Positions 43,091 to 54,484 of a stretch of DNA of 64,000 nt are shown here, piece after piece. A model generated the notes under the pieces. The model was not told where the DNA came from, ran no database searches, and saw nothing but the letters and a program-made list of their open reading frames with translations. The stretch is taken from assembly GCA_030035585.1 (NCBI GenBank), contig CM057462.1, positions 138,844,734 through 138,908,733 on the forward strand, in the 5' to 3' direction. Positions within the stretch are counted from its first letter, which is position 1. Every line of letters starts with the position of its first letter. This DNA is from Dugong dugon. Lineage: Eukaryota > Chordata > Mammalia > Sirenia > Dugongidae. The position numbers were made by a program, and so were the translations under genes.

Positions 43091-45085
43091 CCATAAGGTT
43101 TTCACCGGCCAATTCTTTTCAGAATTAGATTGCCAGTTCTCTCTTCCCAGTCTGTCTTCGTCTGGAAGCTCCACTGAAAACTATCCACCATGGGTGACTC
43201 TGCTGGTATTTGAAATACCAGTGGCATAGCTTCCAGCATCAGAGCAACGTGCAAGTCCCCACAGTAGGACAAACTGACAGATGAGTGGTGGCTCTCAAAG
43301 AGTGCCTCAGGAAGACAAAGTAAAGTATTATAATGAAACGTGCAAAGACCTGGAATTAGAAAACCAAAAAGGAAGAACACTCTAAGAATTTCTCAAGCTG
43401 AAAGAACTAAGGAAAAAATTCAAGCCTTGATCTGCAATATTGAAGAATTCTACGGGCAAAAAATTGAACGACACAGGAATCATCAAAAAAAAAAAAAAAA
43501 AAAAAAGATGAAAGGAATACACAGAGTCACTGTACCAAAAAGAATTGGTTGACGTTCCACATTTTAGGAGGTAGCACAAGATTAAGAACCAATGATATTG
43601 AAGGAAAAAGCCTAAGTCACTCTGAAGAGGCATTGGCGAAAAACAAGGTTCCAGGAACTGATGAGACATCAACTGAGATGTTTTAACAAATGGTTGCAAT
43701 GCTGGAAGCACCGGCTCGTCTATGCCACAAAATTTGGTAGACAGATACCTGGCCAACCGACTGGAAGAGATCCATATTTGTGCCCATTCCAAAGAAAGGT
43801 GATCTAACAGAATGCTGAAGTCATCAAATAATATCATTAATACCACATACAAGTAAAATTTTGCTGAAGATAATTAAAAAATGGTTGCAGCAGTACATTG
43901 ACAGGTTACTGCCAGAAATTCTAGCTGGATTCAGAAGAGGATATGGAACAAGGAATATCCTTGCTGATGTCAGATGGATCTTGGCTGAAAGCAAGGAATA
44001 CCAGAAAGATGTTTACTTGTGTTTTATTGACTATGCAAAGGCATTTGACGATGCGGATCATAACAAATTATGAATAACATTGTGAGAACGGGAATTCCAG
44101 AGCACTTAATTGTGCTCATGAAGAACCTGTACATAGACCAAGAGGCAGTTGTTTGAACAGAACAACAGGATACTGCATAATTTAAAATCAGTAAAGGTGT
44201 GCATCAAGGTTGTATCCTTTCACCATACTTATTCAATCTGTATGCTGAGCAAATACTCTGAGAAGCTGGACTATATGAAGAAGAGAGTGGCGTCAAGAGT
44301 GGAGGAGGACTCATTAACAACTTGTGATATGCAGATGACACAGCCTTGCTTGCTGAAAGTGAAGAGCACTTGAAGCACTTACCGATGAAGATCAAAGGCT
44401 ACAGCCTTTAGTAAGGATTGCACCTCAGCATAAAGAAAACAAAAGTCCTCACAACTGGACCAATAAGCAACATCATGATAAATGGAGAAAAGACTGAGGT
44501 TGTCAAGGATTTCATTTTACTTGGATCCACAGTCAACTCCCATGGAAGCAGCAGTCAAGAAATCAAACAACATATTGTATTGGGCAAATCTGATGCAAAA
44601 GACCTCTTTAAAGTGTTAAAAAGCAAAGATGTCACCTTGAGGACTAAGGTACCCCATGGTATTTTCAATTTCCTCATATGCATGTGAAAGCTGGACAATG
44701 AATAAGGAAGATCGAAGAAGAATTGATGCACTTGAATTATGGTGTTGGTGAAGAGTATTGAATATACCATGGACTGCCAGAAGAACAAACAAATCTGTCT
44801 TGGAAGAAGTACAACCAGAATGCTCCTTAGAAGGGAGACTTCATCTCATGTACTTTGGACATGTTATTAGGAGAGACCAGTCCCTGAAGTACATCATCCT
44901 TGGAAAAGTAGAAGGTCAACAAAAAAGAGGAAGACCCTCAATGAGATGGATTGACACAGTGGCTGCAATGATGGGCTCAAACATAGCAACAATTGTGAGG
45001 ATGGCACAGGACTTGTCAGTGTTTCATTCTGTTGTACACAGGGTTGCTGTGAGTCAGAACTGACTCAAATGGCAGCTAACAACAA
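43091..45085 (+). mobile_element. RTE/BovB LINE with inverted 5' end and internal deletion
   Basis: This is a plus-strand RTE copy in two pieces. Bases 43091-about 43293 are the reverse complement of the RTE 5' region, equivalent to about 6736-6938 of the first RTE. From about 43294 the element continues in plus orientation from the point equivalent to about 8168 and runs to the 3' end near 45085 with 'aacaacaacaaca'. About 1.2 kb, including the endonuclease domain, is missing. The 5' terminus lies at the inversion junction, as in twin-primed insertions. Confidence 0.85.
43294..45063 (+). pseudogene. RTE reverse transcriptase, decayed
   Basis: This is the 3' half of the RTE polyprotein. The segment 43861-44073 is open and shows the GFRRGYGTRN block and motif A FIDYAKAFDD at 44023-44052. 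Motif C reads YADD at 44328-44339, in another frame. The C-terminal part continues in pieces at 44418-44687 and 44758-45063 and ends with the GRPSMRWIDTVAAMMG segment. A poly(A) run (about 43488-43505) inside the frame is an expansion. Catalytic motifs are better kept than in the first RTE, but the endonuclease is deleted and frames are broken. Confidence 0.87.
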
Positions 45086-45252
45086 CAACAGCAAATTGAG
45101 CAAATACTGTGATCTTGTTCAAATGTATCGAGATTTCTCTCAAGTAGCCTTTTTGAGGTTCACTAGCTTATGTTCCATCTACATCTTTACTGCTGAGTGT
45201 CATCTTCTCTTTGTTCTCCCCTTCTGAACCAAAGACAGTTCTTGGAGGAGGT

Positions 45253-45705
45253 CTGTATTAGTTTCCTAGGGCTGCTGTGGCAAATTACCACAAACTGGGT
45301 GACTTAAAACAATAGAAATTTATTGTCTCATCATTCTGGAGGCTAGAAGTCCAAAATCAAGGTGCTGATCAGGCCATGCTCCCTCTGAAGGCTCTATGTA
45401 GGAAGAATCTATCCTTGCCTCCTGCTAGCTTTTAGTAGCTGATGGCCACCCTCAGCATTCTTTGGCTTGTAGACTCATCACTCCAGTCTCTGCCTCCATA
45501 TTCACATGGCTTTCTTCCCCCTCTGTCTCTGTGTCTCTTCTTATCAGGATCTCAGTCATTGGATTTAGTTCCTCTTGCTCTTAATCTAGTATGACATTGT
45601 CTTAACTTGATTACATCTACAAAGACGCTATTTCCAAATAAGGTCATGTTCCAGGTTCTGAGTGGACATTGATTTTGGGGGGACACTATTTATTCATCCC
45701 AGTAC
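45253..45705 (-). mobile_element. MLT1-type MaLR LTR
   Basis: A nearly complete MLT1 LTR in reverse: 'attagtttcctagggctgct', 'aaacaatagaaatttattgt', 'ggctagaagtccaaaatcaa', 'ccaaataaggtcatgttcca', 'ggggggacactatttattca'. It is a solo LTR without internal sequence. Confidence 0.85.
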
Positions 45706-46180
45706 AGGACCTTAGGTTGTGTTCACGTATAAAAGAAAGCCTCTTGTGTAAGAGAACTGGGATGTGGAGACCCAATTCTGGCTGCGGAAAACATTTTCCT
45801 TCCTGCAGTTCAGTCTTGTTTTTAAATAAAGTCTACTTTTATTTTTTTTTCCCTGCAAACACTTAACCACCTTCTTTTTTGTAGCTCCCTCCTTATGTAA
45901 TTTTCATGACATTTCCTTCATATTGGCTTCCTCCCCACAGCTATGAAGCTCTCCTTTGCAGCCTCTCCTCTCAACACACACTCGGGAGCTCAGCAGCTCC
46001 TATGATGTTAACTATTATCTTTTGCAGAAAATCCCAATGTTTATGTCTCACCCTGACCTATTTTTCCCGTAGCATGAACAGCCCCATGGATATTTCAGTT
46101 AAGCTACTCTTCTAGTGACTCCTTTGACATACTTAGAGTGAAAATTATCTTCTCCAATTCCCGCTTCTTTATTCAACCCT
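45706..46180 (+). repeat. Weak L2-like sequence
   Basis: From about 45990 ('cccaatgtttatgtctcacc' then 'ctgacctattttt') the text resembles the L2 interior on the plus strand. The first part is unassigned. No gene was recognised. Confidence 0.3.
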
Positions 46181-46405
46181 TGTTGTTATTGTTGTAAGTT
46201 GCCATTGAGTAGATTCTGGACTCCTGATGACCTTGTGTATAACAAAACATTCTTCGTCGCCCAGTCCTGCACCATCTTCATGATTGTTGGTATGTTTGAG
46301 TCCATTCTTTTGGCTATTGTTATTCAATCCATCTTATTGAGGATTTCTCGCATTTTCGCTGACCCTCTGCTTTACCAGCCAGGATATCCTTTTCTAGCAA
46401 TTGGT
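46181..46405 (-). mobile_element. RTE LINE 3' end, reverse orientation
   Basis: 'ttgttgttattgttgtaagt', 'tgccattgagtagattctgg', 'catcttcatgattgttggta' and 'atccatcttattgaggattt' are the complement of the RTE 3' end seen at 44870-45075. It is about 225 bp, 5'-truncated, with no surviving frame. Confidence 0.8.
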
Positions 46406-47123
46406 TTTTTCTGGTGAAACTCCCTATTAAAAATGATCATTCCTGGCACTTAAGGGAAAATCGTTATCATTATCCTGCTTGCTTACTCTCATTTCTACAT
46501 CTTATTTGTTGCTATGTTAGTTCAAGTAATGCCAACCTGCTATAAAAATAAATCGAAACATGTATAATGGCTCCAACATGATAGCAGTTCATTTCTCAAT
46601 TATATAACGTCCCAATCAGGTGTTCATGGTTAGTGGGCAGCTCTCCTCTGAACAAGGAGGAGGAACCCAGGCGCCTTCCACCCTTAGGCTCTATGATTTC
46701 ATAGGCATTGCAGTTGCTGGCAGAATGGGAAAAGAACGTGAAGGATCACGTGTGGAAAGTTTTTGGGTCTAACCCGGAAATGCCTCCTCTCATTTCTGCT
46801 CAAACGCTTGTTTGGCTGGACTCAGGCATGTGACTATCGTAGTTGCAGGGTTGGGTGGAAAATATGGTTTAGCTACGCATCCTGGAAGAAGAGCAAATGC
46901 AGAAATGCTGGTAAATTTCTGCTAGTTGGCCAAATTCTGATTTTTTTTCTTCTTTGTACTATCTCTTACTTGCATCTGTTTTGCTAATTTCTACTGCTAC
47001 TGCCCTAGTGTACGCCATTATGACACTGTATACGGACTACCACAATGTTTGCTGAATTATCTGTCTCTTAACTTGTCTTCCAATTATGTCTTTCCTCCTC
47101 TAGTGAATATTGACCCTACAACT
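46406..47123. other. No recognised feature
   Basis: The 74-codon frame at 46763-46987 has no known domain. No repeat was recognised. Confidence 0.3.
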
Positions 47124-47650
47124 GTTACCACAATAATGCGGATTGGAGCGGCCTACCTCAATAGCCATTTCTGAGACGGGGTGAGGTGAGCAGCAAGAGG
47201 TTTATTATATATCTATATATACGAGACAGAGGGGAATAGATTCCTCCAAAAAAACCTGTCTCCCCAACTGGAGATAGGCTGAAGGCTTTTATAGGGACAG
47301 GATTATGGGTCTTAGAAGTTTGTGTTAGTTCCCCCTTGAGGTGGTCATGTCTCAGCTGAGTTAATCTTTACTGGTATTCTTGGGGGTTATCTGGCGACAT
47401 CCTGGTTTTCTTGTCACAAAATGGATACCTTGTTTGGTTTTTCATCCTCAGATCATTATCACTTGTTTTCCACCCTCCAAGGAGAACATAGGTTAATTTT
47501 AAACTTTTTGTAGACACTGGAACCAGAGGGAAATACAAGATCATGAGACAATGTGGCAGTTAGCAATGGGGAGTAATAATAGTGAGCCGGGCCTATGCAG
47601 CCTCTTCCACAACCAAAGTGAGTTTCTAAACTCAGTGACTCCATACTGCA
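47124..47650 (-). mobile_element. Endogenous-retrovirus-type solo LTR
   Basis: On the minus strand there is a promoter-like core 'ccctataaaagcct' (about 47286-47299 on plus) and, about 90 bp downstream, a polyadenylation signal in 'atataataaacctcttgctg'. The end is '...ggtaaca' at 47124. This arrangement is that of a gammaretrovirus-like (ERV1-type) LTR. The U3 start near 47650 is approximate and no flanking duplication was proven. No viral genes lie next to it. Confidence 0.6.
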
Positions 47651-47814
47651 TGGCATGCAGAACTTTCCATAGTTCTTTCTATCCTTATCTCTCTTGGTTC
47701 AACTTTTTGGGCCTTTTCCTATAGTCAAACCAAACTCCTTTGTGTCTGGTTTTCAGGTTATTTTTCACTGTTTTTCTCCACTGACGTTAAACAGGGACAT
47801 ATGACAGACTGGAA

Positions 47815-48015
47815 AGATTGGGTTAGGGTTCACAGTGTGTCCAAATCATGGCTCTGCCACTAATTGGCTGTGTGATTTTGCATGCCTTCGTTTCCCTCGA
47901 AAAAATAAAGATATCAAACCTACCTGTTGTTCGTTTTGGAGTATAAATGAGTTAACGTAGGTAATTCCCTGAGTTGATTGCCTGACACATAATAAGTACT
48001 CACTAAATGAGTGAC
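47815..48015 (+). repeat. MIR SINE
   Basis: The plus-strand MIR is nearly complete: 'aatcatggctctgccactaa', 'ttggctgtgtgattttgc', 'gcctgacacataataagtac', then 'tcactaaatg'. Confidence 0.75.
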
Positions 48016-49040
48016 TTGCAATTAATTATTAAGAATGCCCTTCTCCATCTTCAATCAGTCAGTCTCCAATCTTTCAAACAAGATTTTACCTAAGCACCTT
48101 TAAAATAGGAAAGCCTTTCTAGCTTATTCTTAACCCACAATGATCTTTTCCCGTTTCGAACTGTCTATTTATTTGGCAATTAGTCTTGTAATGTTGTATG
48201 ATATTTTTGTGTTTGGAGCTTTTGTTTACATCTTTTGTTAGAAATCACTTTCCTGTGGAATTTTCTTTGCGTGACCGTGAGCTTTTGAGACCTGTGACTG
48301 TGACTTACATACCCTTTAATCTCTAGTGCCTTCCACAGTGGTGGTTTCTTAGTAAGTATGCCAATAAAGGTTGTTTGATTTAATAAACGCGTTTCTAGTG
48401 TTGACTGGAGTAGTCATAGGAATAGAGTGAAAGGATTCCACTTGGGACATGTAGATATTCACTCAGGCATGCTTTATGATACCTGTTAGGAAATATTGCT
48501 ACTCAGAATCCAAGCTCATGGTTATGAAGGAATTGATGGGACTGTGAATGCTGAGCCTGCTGGCAGCCTGGCCCCCCACCAGAACCATTCAAACGCTTCA
48601 CATCGGTAATAACTTCTCTGCAGAGTAGTGTGGGCTCCCCATGAACAGTTAATTTGGGGGAGCAGGTTCATTATGGCAAAGTGGTGGAGTTTAGAACAAG
48701 CTAAATAAGAAGATTAAAAGCATTTTCAGAATGATTCAGAAGAAGCATTACATGGGATACTAATACATTGGCTGTAAATAATGAAAGATAATGAGAGCAT
48801 TAAATCCTAGCAACGATGTATTAACTGCAAGGGAGCTAATGCGTAAATGAGTGCTTTGCTTCTCTCTGAGCCGCATTTTCGTTTGCTGAAAGGAATGCTA
48901 AGGATGGCCACCAAGGAGACCCCTGTGGTAAGGCTGCAGGGTAGTTTTTAATAGCTGAGTTGTCTCAGGCTCATTGCAATGTTTGGGCTTGGAAAGTAAA
49001 TCCCCAGTGAAAAATAAATACCCAGGAGTGGGGCAAAAAG
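48016..49040. other. Repeat-poor sequence, possible conserved block at 48660-48900
   Basis: The 48660-48900 part has dense AT-rich regulatory-like words (ttggctgtaaataatgaaag; gggagctaatgcgtaaatga). It carries no recognised repeat or frame, making it a conserved-element candidate. At 48160-48370 there is weak L2/MIR3-like text. Confidence 0.35.
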
Positions 49041-49043
49041 AAA

Positions 49044-49082
49044 TATATATATATATATATTTTATATATATATATATATTTT
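49044..49082. repeat. (TA)n microsatellite
   Basis: Two blocks of alternating TA are separated by 'ttt'. The sequence is self-complementary and can form a hairpin. Confidence 0.9.
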
Positions 49083-49224
49083 AACTATTAATAACATTGC
49101 CTTAATAGAGATGAAAATGTCCCTGGATGCTCTGATAGTATATTTTTATGTCATGCCCAGGAGTAGACTCAAAATTCAAGGGGTTTTACTTATATCCATC
49201 TGTAGGTGATTGTGGAGCAGGGGA

Positions 49225-49440
49225 GGAATAGGTGGTGGCGATTCCACAGGGTCTAACTTGCTAACCTAAAGTGTTGTTAGTCTGAACCCACCCAGTGGTA
49301 CCGTGGAAGAAAAGACCAGGTGATCTGTTTCTGTAAAGATTACAGCCAGGAAAACCCCGATGGAGCAGTTCTACTCCGCAACACATGGGGCTGCCATGAG
49401 TTGGAATTGACTCGACCACAATAGATACAGTTTTGCTTTT
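49225..49440 (+). repeat. Long-type AfroSINE
   Basis: A diverged plus-strand copy: 'aggtggtggcgattccacag', 'ttctgtaaagattacagcca', 'ggggctgccatgagttggaa', then 'ttgactcgaccac'. Confidence 0.78.
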
Positions 49441-49451
49441 AGCTTACCTTT

Positions 49452-49654
49452 GGAATTCCTCAGTGGTGCAGACAGTTAACACGCTATGCTGCTAAATGAA
49501 AAGTTGAAAGTTTAACGTCACCCAGAAGCATCTGGGAAAAAAGGCTTGGCAATCTACTTCCAAAAAATCAGCCACTGAAAACCTTATGGAACACAGTTCT
49601 GCTCTGACACACACATGGTCACCATGAGTTGGAACCAACTCAAAGGCAATGGGT
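49452..49654 (+). repeat. Long-type AfroSINE with perfect duplication
   Basis: A second copy lies immediately downstream in the same orientation ('ggaattcctcagtggtgcag' to 'actcaaaggcaatgggt'). Perfect direct repeats agcttaccttt lie at 49441-49451 and 49655-49665, so it is an independent insertion and not a tandem duplication. Confidence 0.9.
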
Positions 49655-51950
49655 AGCTTACCTTTTTCTTTCTGTAACGAGATGGGACTAAAAAGTAGGA
49701 CAGATACCTAGGGGAAAGGACCTGGAAAGAAGAGAGATGCAGCACCAAACTTTTTCCCCCTGCCTCTATTTTTCTTTTGAAATCATCCCACTGGGAAGGC
49801 AGGAAGAGGAGGATAAGGAGCAAGGAGGATGAATGGAGAGGGGGGGGGGGGGAAATCAGTGTTGCTCTTATGGCTGGGCTTTGACAGCACTTTATTATGA
49901 GAATTAAAGGCTGATTTCTGGAGACTATCAAAAGAACAAGTAGTGTTTTGTGATATGTGATGTAGGCAGGTAAGTGAGGTTTGGACCCTGTTTGGCATTT
50001 ACGTTTCGTATTGACCTCAAATTTGAGTTAAATTAATATTACTTAACTTAGTTCACATCTTTGCTTTTTCTTTTTTTTTGGTGCCAAATATCCCACAATA
50101 TGTTCTTTTCGTTTTATAGGAAGAGACCTGGAAACAGTAAGGTAGACTAGTGATTTACTAGGGCTACAAATTAGTCACAGAACCAAGAAAAGAATACAGA
50201 ACAAGGGATGAACAGTTATTTGCTTCAATTATTATATATTCTTTGTTCTTAGTGAAGAGCTTATAAAGTTGCTAGGATACATTCTGGTCACTGTTGAAGG
50301 GCATTGTTCTGTGTACAATGAAGATACTTGGCTTGACTCCTTGCTTTGGAGTCTTAATAATCATATTATTTCTTTCTCCAGTTCACAAAATTTTTTAATT
50401 TGTCATGGGTGTTTTACTCAATTAGCACAAATTAGAAAGGTCCTATAGGCTACAGAACTATTTCCTGCGGGACTGTCTTCGGTGATTACAAATCTAGTTT
50501 CAGTTAATGTTGGCAGGGATAAAGCAATTATCTCAAGTTCATAGGAGACCTCAATTTCCTCTCATTTTCCCCCTTATATTGTCCAGTAAGTTCAGTATTA
50601 TTGTTCAAATGTCAAATTACATCTTTTGAATTATACACAGTCCAATATGCATGGATGAGTTAGAAATTTAGTAATTAGAGTCTTTCTTTAAGGAACCACC
50701 AGCTCACTAACGCTCTAAACTTATTCTTTGCATCTTAAATACCCAGGCAACCAGAAATGAGAAGGAACCCTTCCAAAACAACACTGCATTTTTTTTCTCG
50801 CAGAGAAATTCTAAGGCTGATCTCTACCATAATCGGATTTTATTAAAGTCTAATGCAGCTTGGTTTATGATCCTTTTCAAAAAATACTGTTTACTGCTTT
50901 CTACATACCCTTTTGTTAGGTAATGAACAGTAGGTAGATTTTTTTTTTCCTCCTTGTGAAGCATAAGGACGGAGTGTTCCAAGCCTGTAAAAGCATTAGT
51001 ACCATTTAGAATCCAAAATGTGAAAGGTTCAACATAATTAACGGTAACACTTTGCTTCACTGCATTTTGCAATGGACATATTGCAGACAGTCTACTGCTC
51101 CTCAGATTGGTAACGTTAATAAACAAGTGCTTGTAATTTAAGAGTAATTATGAATCCACCCATGTGTGATGTTTCTAATGAAGTCCAATAAAGAAATCAG
51201 CAGTTCGGAGGCATTCTTTAATTCTTAATTAGGGAACCAGCAGCAAGTTTAACGGTCCTCATTTTCATCCAGTCCTTCCCATTGTCATTCTTATGTAATG
51301 GTATGATGTGAAATCCTTTTCCCCGCCACTTTCAGAAGCAGTGCTATTATTAATCAGGTAATATATTTGCACTTGGCATAAATAAAGTGCTTTGAGATCC
51401 TTGGATGGAAAGTGCTGTAGAAAATTGCAGCACACTCAGTTCTTCCCAAGGCTTTGTGAAGAAGACATGTGACAAGTTATCACTGGGCTCATTTTCTTGC
51501 TAGAGACACTTAACAATGTAACTTACTTACCCTAAACCGCATTGCAGAGTAGGAAAAGAATGTTACACGCCGACTCTTGACACTCCCAGAAGAGCATTAG
51601 AGTAACATACTGATCAAGCAAAGCTCAGTATATTACTTACTGAAATAAGGAGAAGACCTCCTTGATACGTCTGGAAACTTAGAAGAGGGAGTTCAGGGGC
51701 AGAAATTCATAGGATTTAGAGGTCACGTTGTATTGGAATTTCAATGTAGGACTCTGGGATTGGGAAAAGTTCAGGTTATAACAGTTTAGGATTAGTGGAC
51801 CAGGCCAGGCTCTTGGGGAGCGTTTTGAAGTGTTTTGAAGAGTAGTTAGATTTGCAGTGAGTTCGCCCAGTTGAGCAATCTATTGTTCTGAAAAGGGCCT
51901 GGTTGAGCAGTCTATTATTTGGATAAAAGGATTTTGTGGGAGTTTCTACA
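49655..51950. other. Repeat-poor sequence with candidate conserved block
   Basis: A run of 13 G bases lies at 49840-49852. From about 50820 to 51450 the sequence is repeat-free, AT-rich and full of homeodomain-like words (ttctttaattcttaattagg; gcataaataaagtgctttga). No coding frame is convincing, and the 100-codon minus frame at 50824-51126 has no known domain. The rest shows nothing I recognise. Confidence 0.4.
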
Positions 51951-52137
51951 GTAAAACAAAACAAAACAAAAAAAAAAACAGTTATTTACTGGCTTGCACT
52001 CTTATCTTTCTGGGCGAGAATTGTCTGGAGAAAATATTACTGACATATCAATATAAGAGCCTTAGTTTTTAATATTGATAATTCAGCTATGACAGTGCAG
52101 GTCTATGGAACCCTGATCAGATTAGTTCAGAATTTAT

Positions 52138-52190
52138 CTATCGAGAGTCGGAATAGACTAAACTGCAACTAAAAACAACAACAATCTATC
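52138..52190 (+). repeat. AfroSINE/RTE tail fragment
   Basis: 'agagtcggaatagactaaac' then 'tgcaactaaaaacaacaac' is the shared SINE/RTE 3' tail only. Confidence 0.55.
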
Positions 52191-52294
52191 CACCTATTTG
52201 TCTGTACATCCACCTACCCATTCAGACAACATTCATTCATTCATACTATTTGCCAGTTATTAGACAGGGTTTTGGAGATCCAGCTTTAATTGTT

Positions 52295-52865
52295 AGGCCA
52301 AGGGTTTACAACTTTGGCTGCACTTTAACATCACCTGGAGATTAAAAACAAAAGAAAAAATAAAGGGGGCTCCATTCCAGACTAATTAAAGTCAGAATAT
52401 CTGGAATAAACCCTGAGAGTATGGTCCCTAGACACGCTTTTAACTCAGTACTGAAGTCACTTCTGAGGTTCACGTTTCAGCCAAAGATTAGACAGGCTCA
52501 AAAAACAGAACGAGACTAAATGGGCACACCAACCCGGGGGCAAGGACTAGAAGGCAAGAGGGGACAGGAAAGCTGCTGGACGAATGGAAATGGGGAACCT
52601 GAGGTCAAGAAGGAAGGAGTGTTGACATGTTGTGGGGCTGGCAACCAACGTCACAAAACAATATGTGTAATAATTGTTTAATAAGAAATTAATGTTCTCT
52701 GTAAACTTTTACCTAAAGCACAAGAAAAAAAAAATATTGTGTACACCAATTCTAGAACCAAAGGATTAAAAAAAAAAAAAAGGAATATCTAGGATAGGAC
52801 CTTGGCTTTTAAAGCTACCCTGGTGATTCTAATGTGTAACTAGGATTGAGAAACTGCTGAAGGGA
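52295..52865 (+). mobile_element. MER5-type hAT DNA transposon, split by an L1
   Basis: 'acaactttggctgcacttta', 'catcacctggagattaaaaa', then after the L1 'taccctggtgattctaatgt' and 'gattgagaaactgctga' match the MER5 family. The two halves join when the L1 at 52406-52781 is removed. Confidence 0.65.
52406..52781 (+). mobile_element. 5'-truncated L1 with possible 3' transduction
   Basis: The L1 3' UTR matches the tail of the full-length L1 (compare 17805-18095). It starts 'ataaaccctgagagtatggt' and ends at an A-run at 52725-52734. A further 33 bp of unrelated sequence (52735-52767) is followed by a second A-run (52768-52780). Direct repeats gaatatctgga (52395-52405) and gaatatctagga (52782-52793) enclose the whole, so the extra 33 bp arrived with the L1. 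This is the mark of a transcript that read past its first polyadenylation site. Confidence 0.82.
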
Positions 52866-53244
52866 TTGGGGTGCCATCAAGTCTTTCAAGCAAGACTATG
52901 ACAAGTTTTGAAGTGTGTACAAATGATGACAGCAGTATGGAGGTTTAAGAGAAACTAGAAACAGTCAGACCACTTAGGAGATTCTTGCAGTATGCCAGGT
53001 AGTGGCCTGAACAGGGGCAGGGGTAATAACTGCAGAAGCAGATACAGAGTCAAGAGACCTTTTGGAGTTATTTTTGGTGCTCCTCTAGTTAGCTACAACA
53101 ATTCTTCACTTTCAGCACAGTATCTAGCAAGACCATATAGCAAGGACTCAAAAATACTTCAACTGAATTAAACTATTGAAACTTTATGTGACATTTACTA
53201 TGTGAACAAAAACACAGCAGAGGACAAAATCAGTCTCACATGAT

Positions 53245-53445
53245 GTAATGTGGTTTTGTGGCAAGAGTGTGGGCCTTGGAGGTTAAGGCACCAGGGCTCG
53301 GGCTTGACTTTGCCTGTGACCTAGCCTGTGATCTAGCCTGAGCTAGATCATCAGTGAAGTCTGCAGTTCCTGCTCTGTAATCTTCCCAGGAGTGTTCTAA
53401 GGATCAGATGAGATCATTGCTGTAAAGGAGGTTGCACAGTAAGAA
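53245..53445 (+). repeat. MIR SINE with small internal repeat
   Basis: MIR text on the plus strand ('agagtgtgggccttggaggt' to 'gatcagatgagatcattgct'). The 'tagcctgtgatctagcctga' area shows short tandem repetition of 'gcctgtgaYcta'. Confidence 0.6.
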
Positions 53446-53694
53446 GATGGGTAACAGATTGGACCCAGGGAAGCTCTCTAAGCCAAACATTCAAACCCAT
53501 CCCTATAATGGAGATCTGAATGCTGTCACTACCCAAGAGACTAGAGAAAAGTCTCCACCAAAGGCTTGGTCTTCGGACCTTCAGACCCTTTCCATGCGCC
53601 CAAGGCTCTGCTCTTCACGTCTTCTGTATGTTTGCTCCCTGGAGCCATCTTTTCAGTGTAAGGAGGGGCAGGCAGCCTTCGGGTTTGGCATCAA

Positions 53695-53830
53695 CATTAC
53701 AGAGATAAGAAGCCCTTATTATGTGTTGGGTACTTGCTGATAATTGTTTGCATTATTCAATCTTCACAACAAGACTATGAATCACACATTATTATTCTGT
53801 CCATTTTATAAATGAGAAAACTGAGGTATA
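53695..53830 (-). repeat. MIR SINE
   Basis: Reversed MIR: 'cttattatgtgttgggtact', 'cattattcaatcttcacaac', 'tataaatgagaaaactgagg'. Confidence 0.65.
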
Positions 53831-53834
53831 AGGG

Positions 53835-54480
53835 GTTTCTCTCTAGGCTCTGGTTTATCCTTTGGATCCAATTTCCTGCTCTTCTTGATATCATGTCAAA
53901 GCCCTTCCCTTGGTGAGTTCTCTGTATTCGCCCAGATCATAAAAGTTGCTTTACTGGTGTAGTGTACAGGCTCCCCCAATTAACCTTCCTTGAGTTCATT
54001 CTGCTTTACAGACATCTGCAAACTATTTTACAGAGTTTTTGGAATGTTCACAACCCCTTACTCTGAAATAGATTTTTCACTTGAGCATCTTGGCTAGGCC
54101 AGCTTAGGGTGTTTTTCTCTCCTACACACAATTTGCCTACCTCTGTTATTTTTTCATTGGGCCTTTGCCTAGCCTTAGAGCTAGCTCAAGGTCACCTTAA
54201 CCAGACATAACACCCTGGCATCTGGACCTATTCAACAGCAGTGCTGGTATATCCCACAGTCCTCCACATAGGGCAAATCAGTCATATATCTGGAAGATGC
54301 CTTGTGGAATTATATAACATTAGTATTTCCCACTTATATGGCTCTCTTGCACTTATGTGTAGGGAATTTGTTAGCTTATTTTATGAAGGCTGTTACACCA
54401 TGGCTTGCTATGGTCAGTAGCAGGAGACTACAGTGTTTGTGCATTAGCTATTATTCTTTGCTTCAAGTTAGTACTCTTTG
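53835..54480. other. No recognised feature
   Basis: No repeat or gene was recognised. Confidence 0.3.
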
Positions 54481-54484
54481 GATT

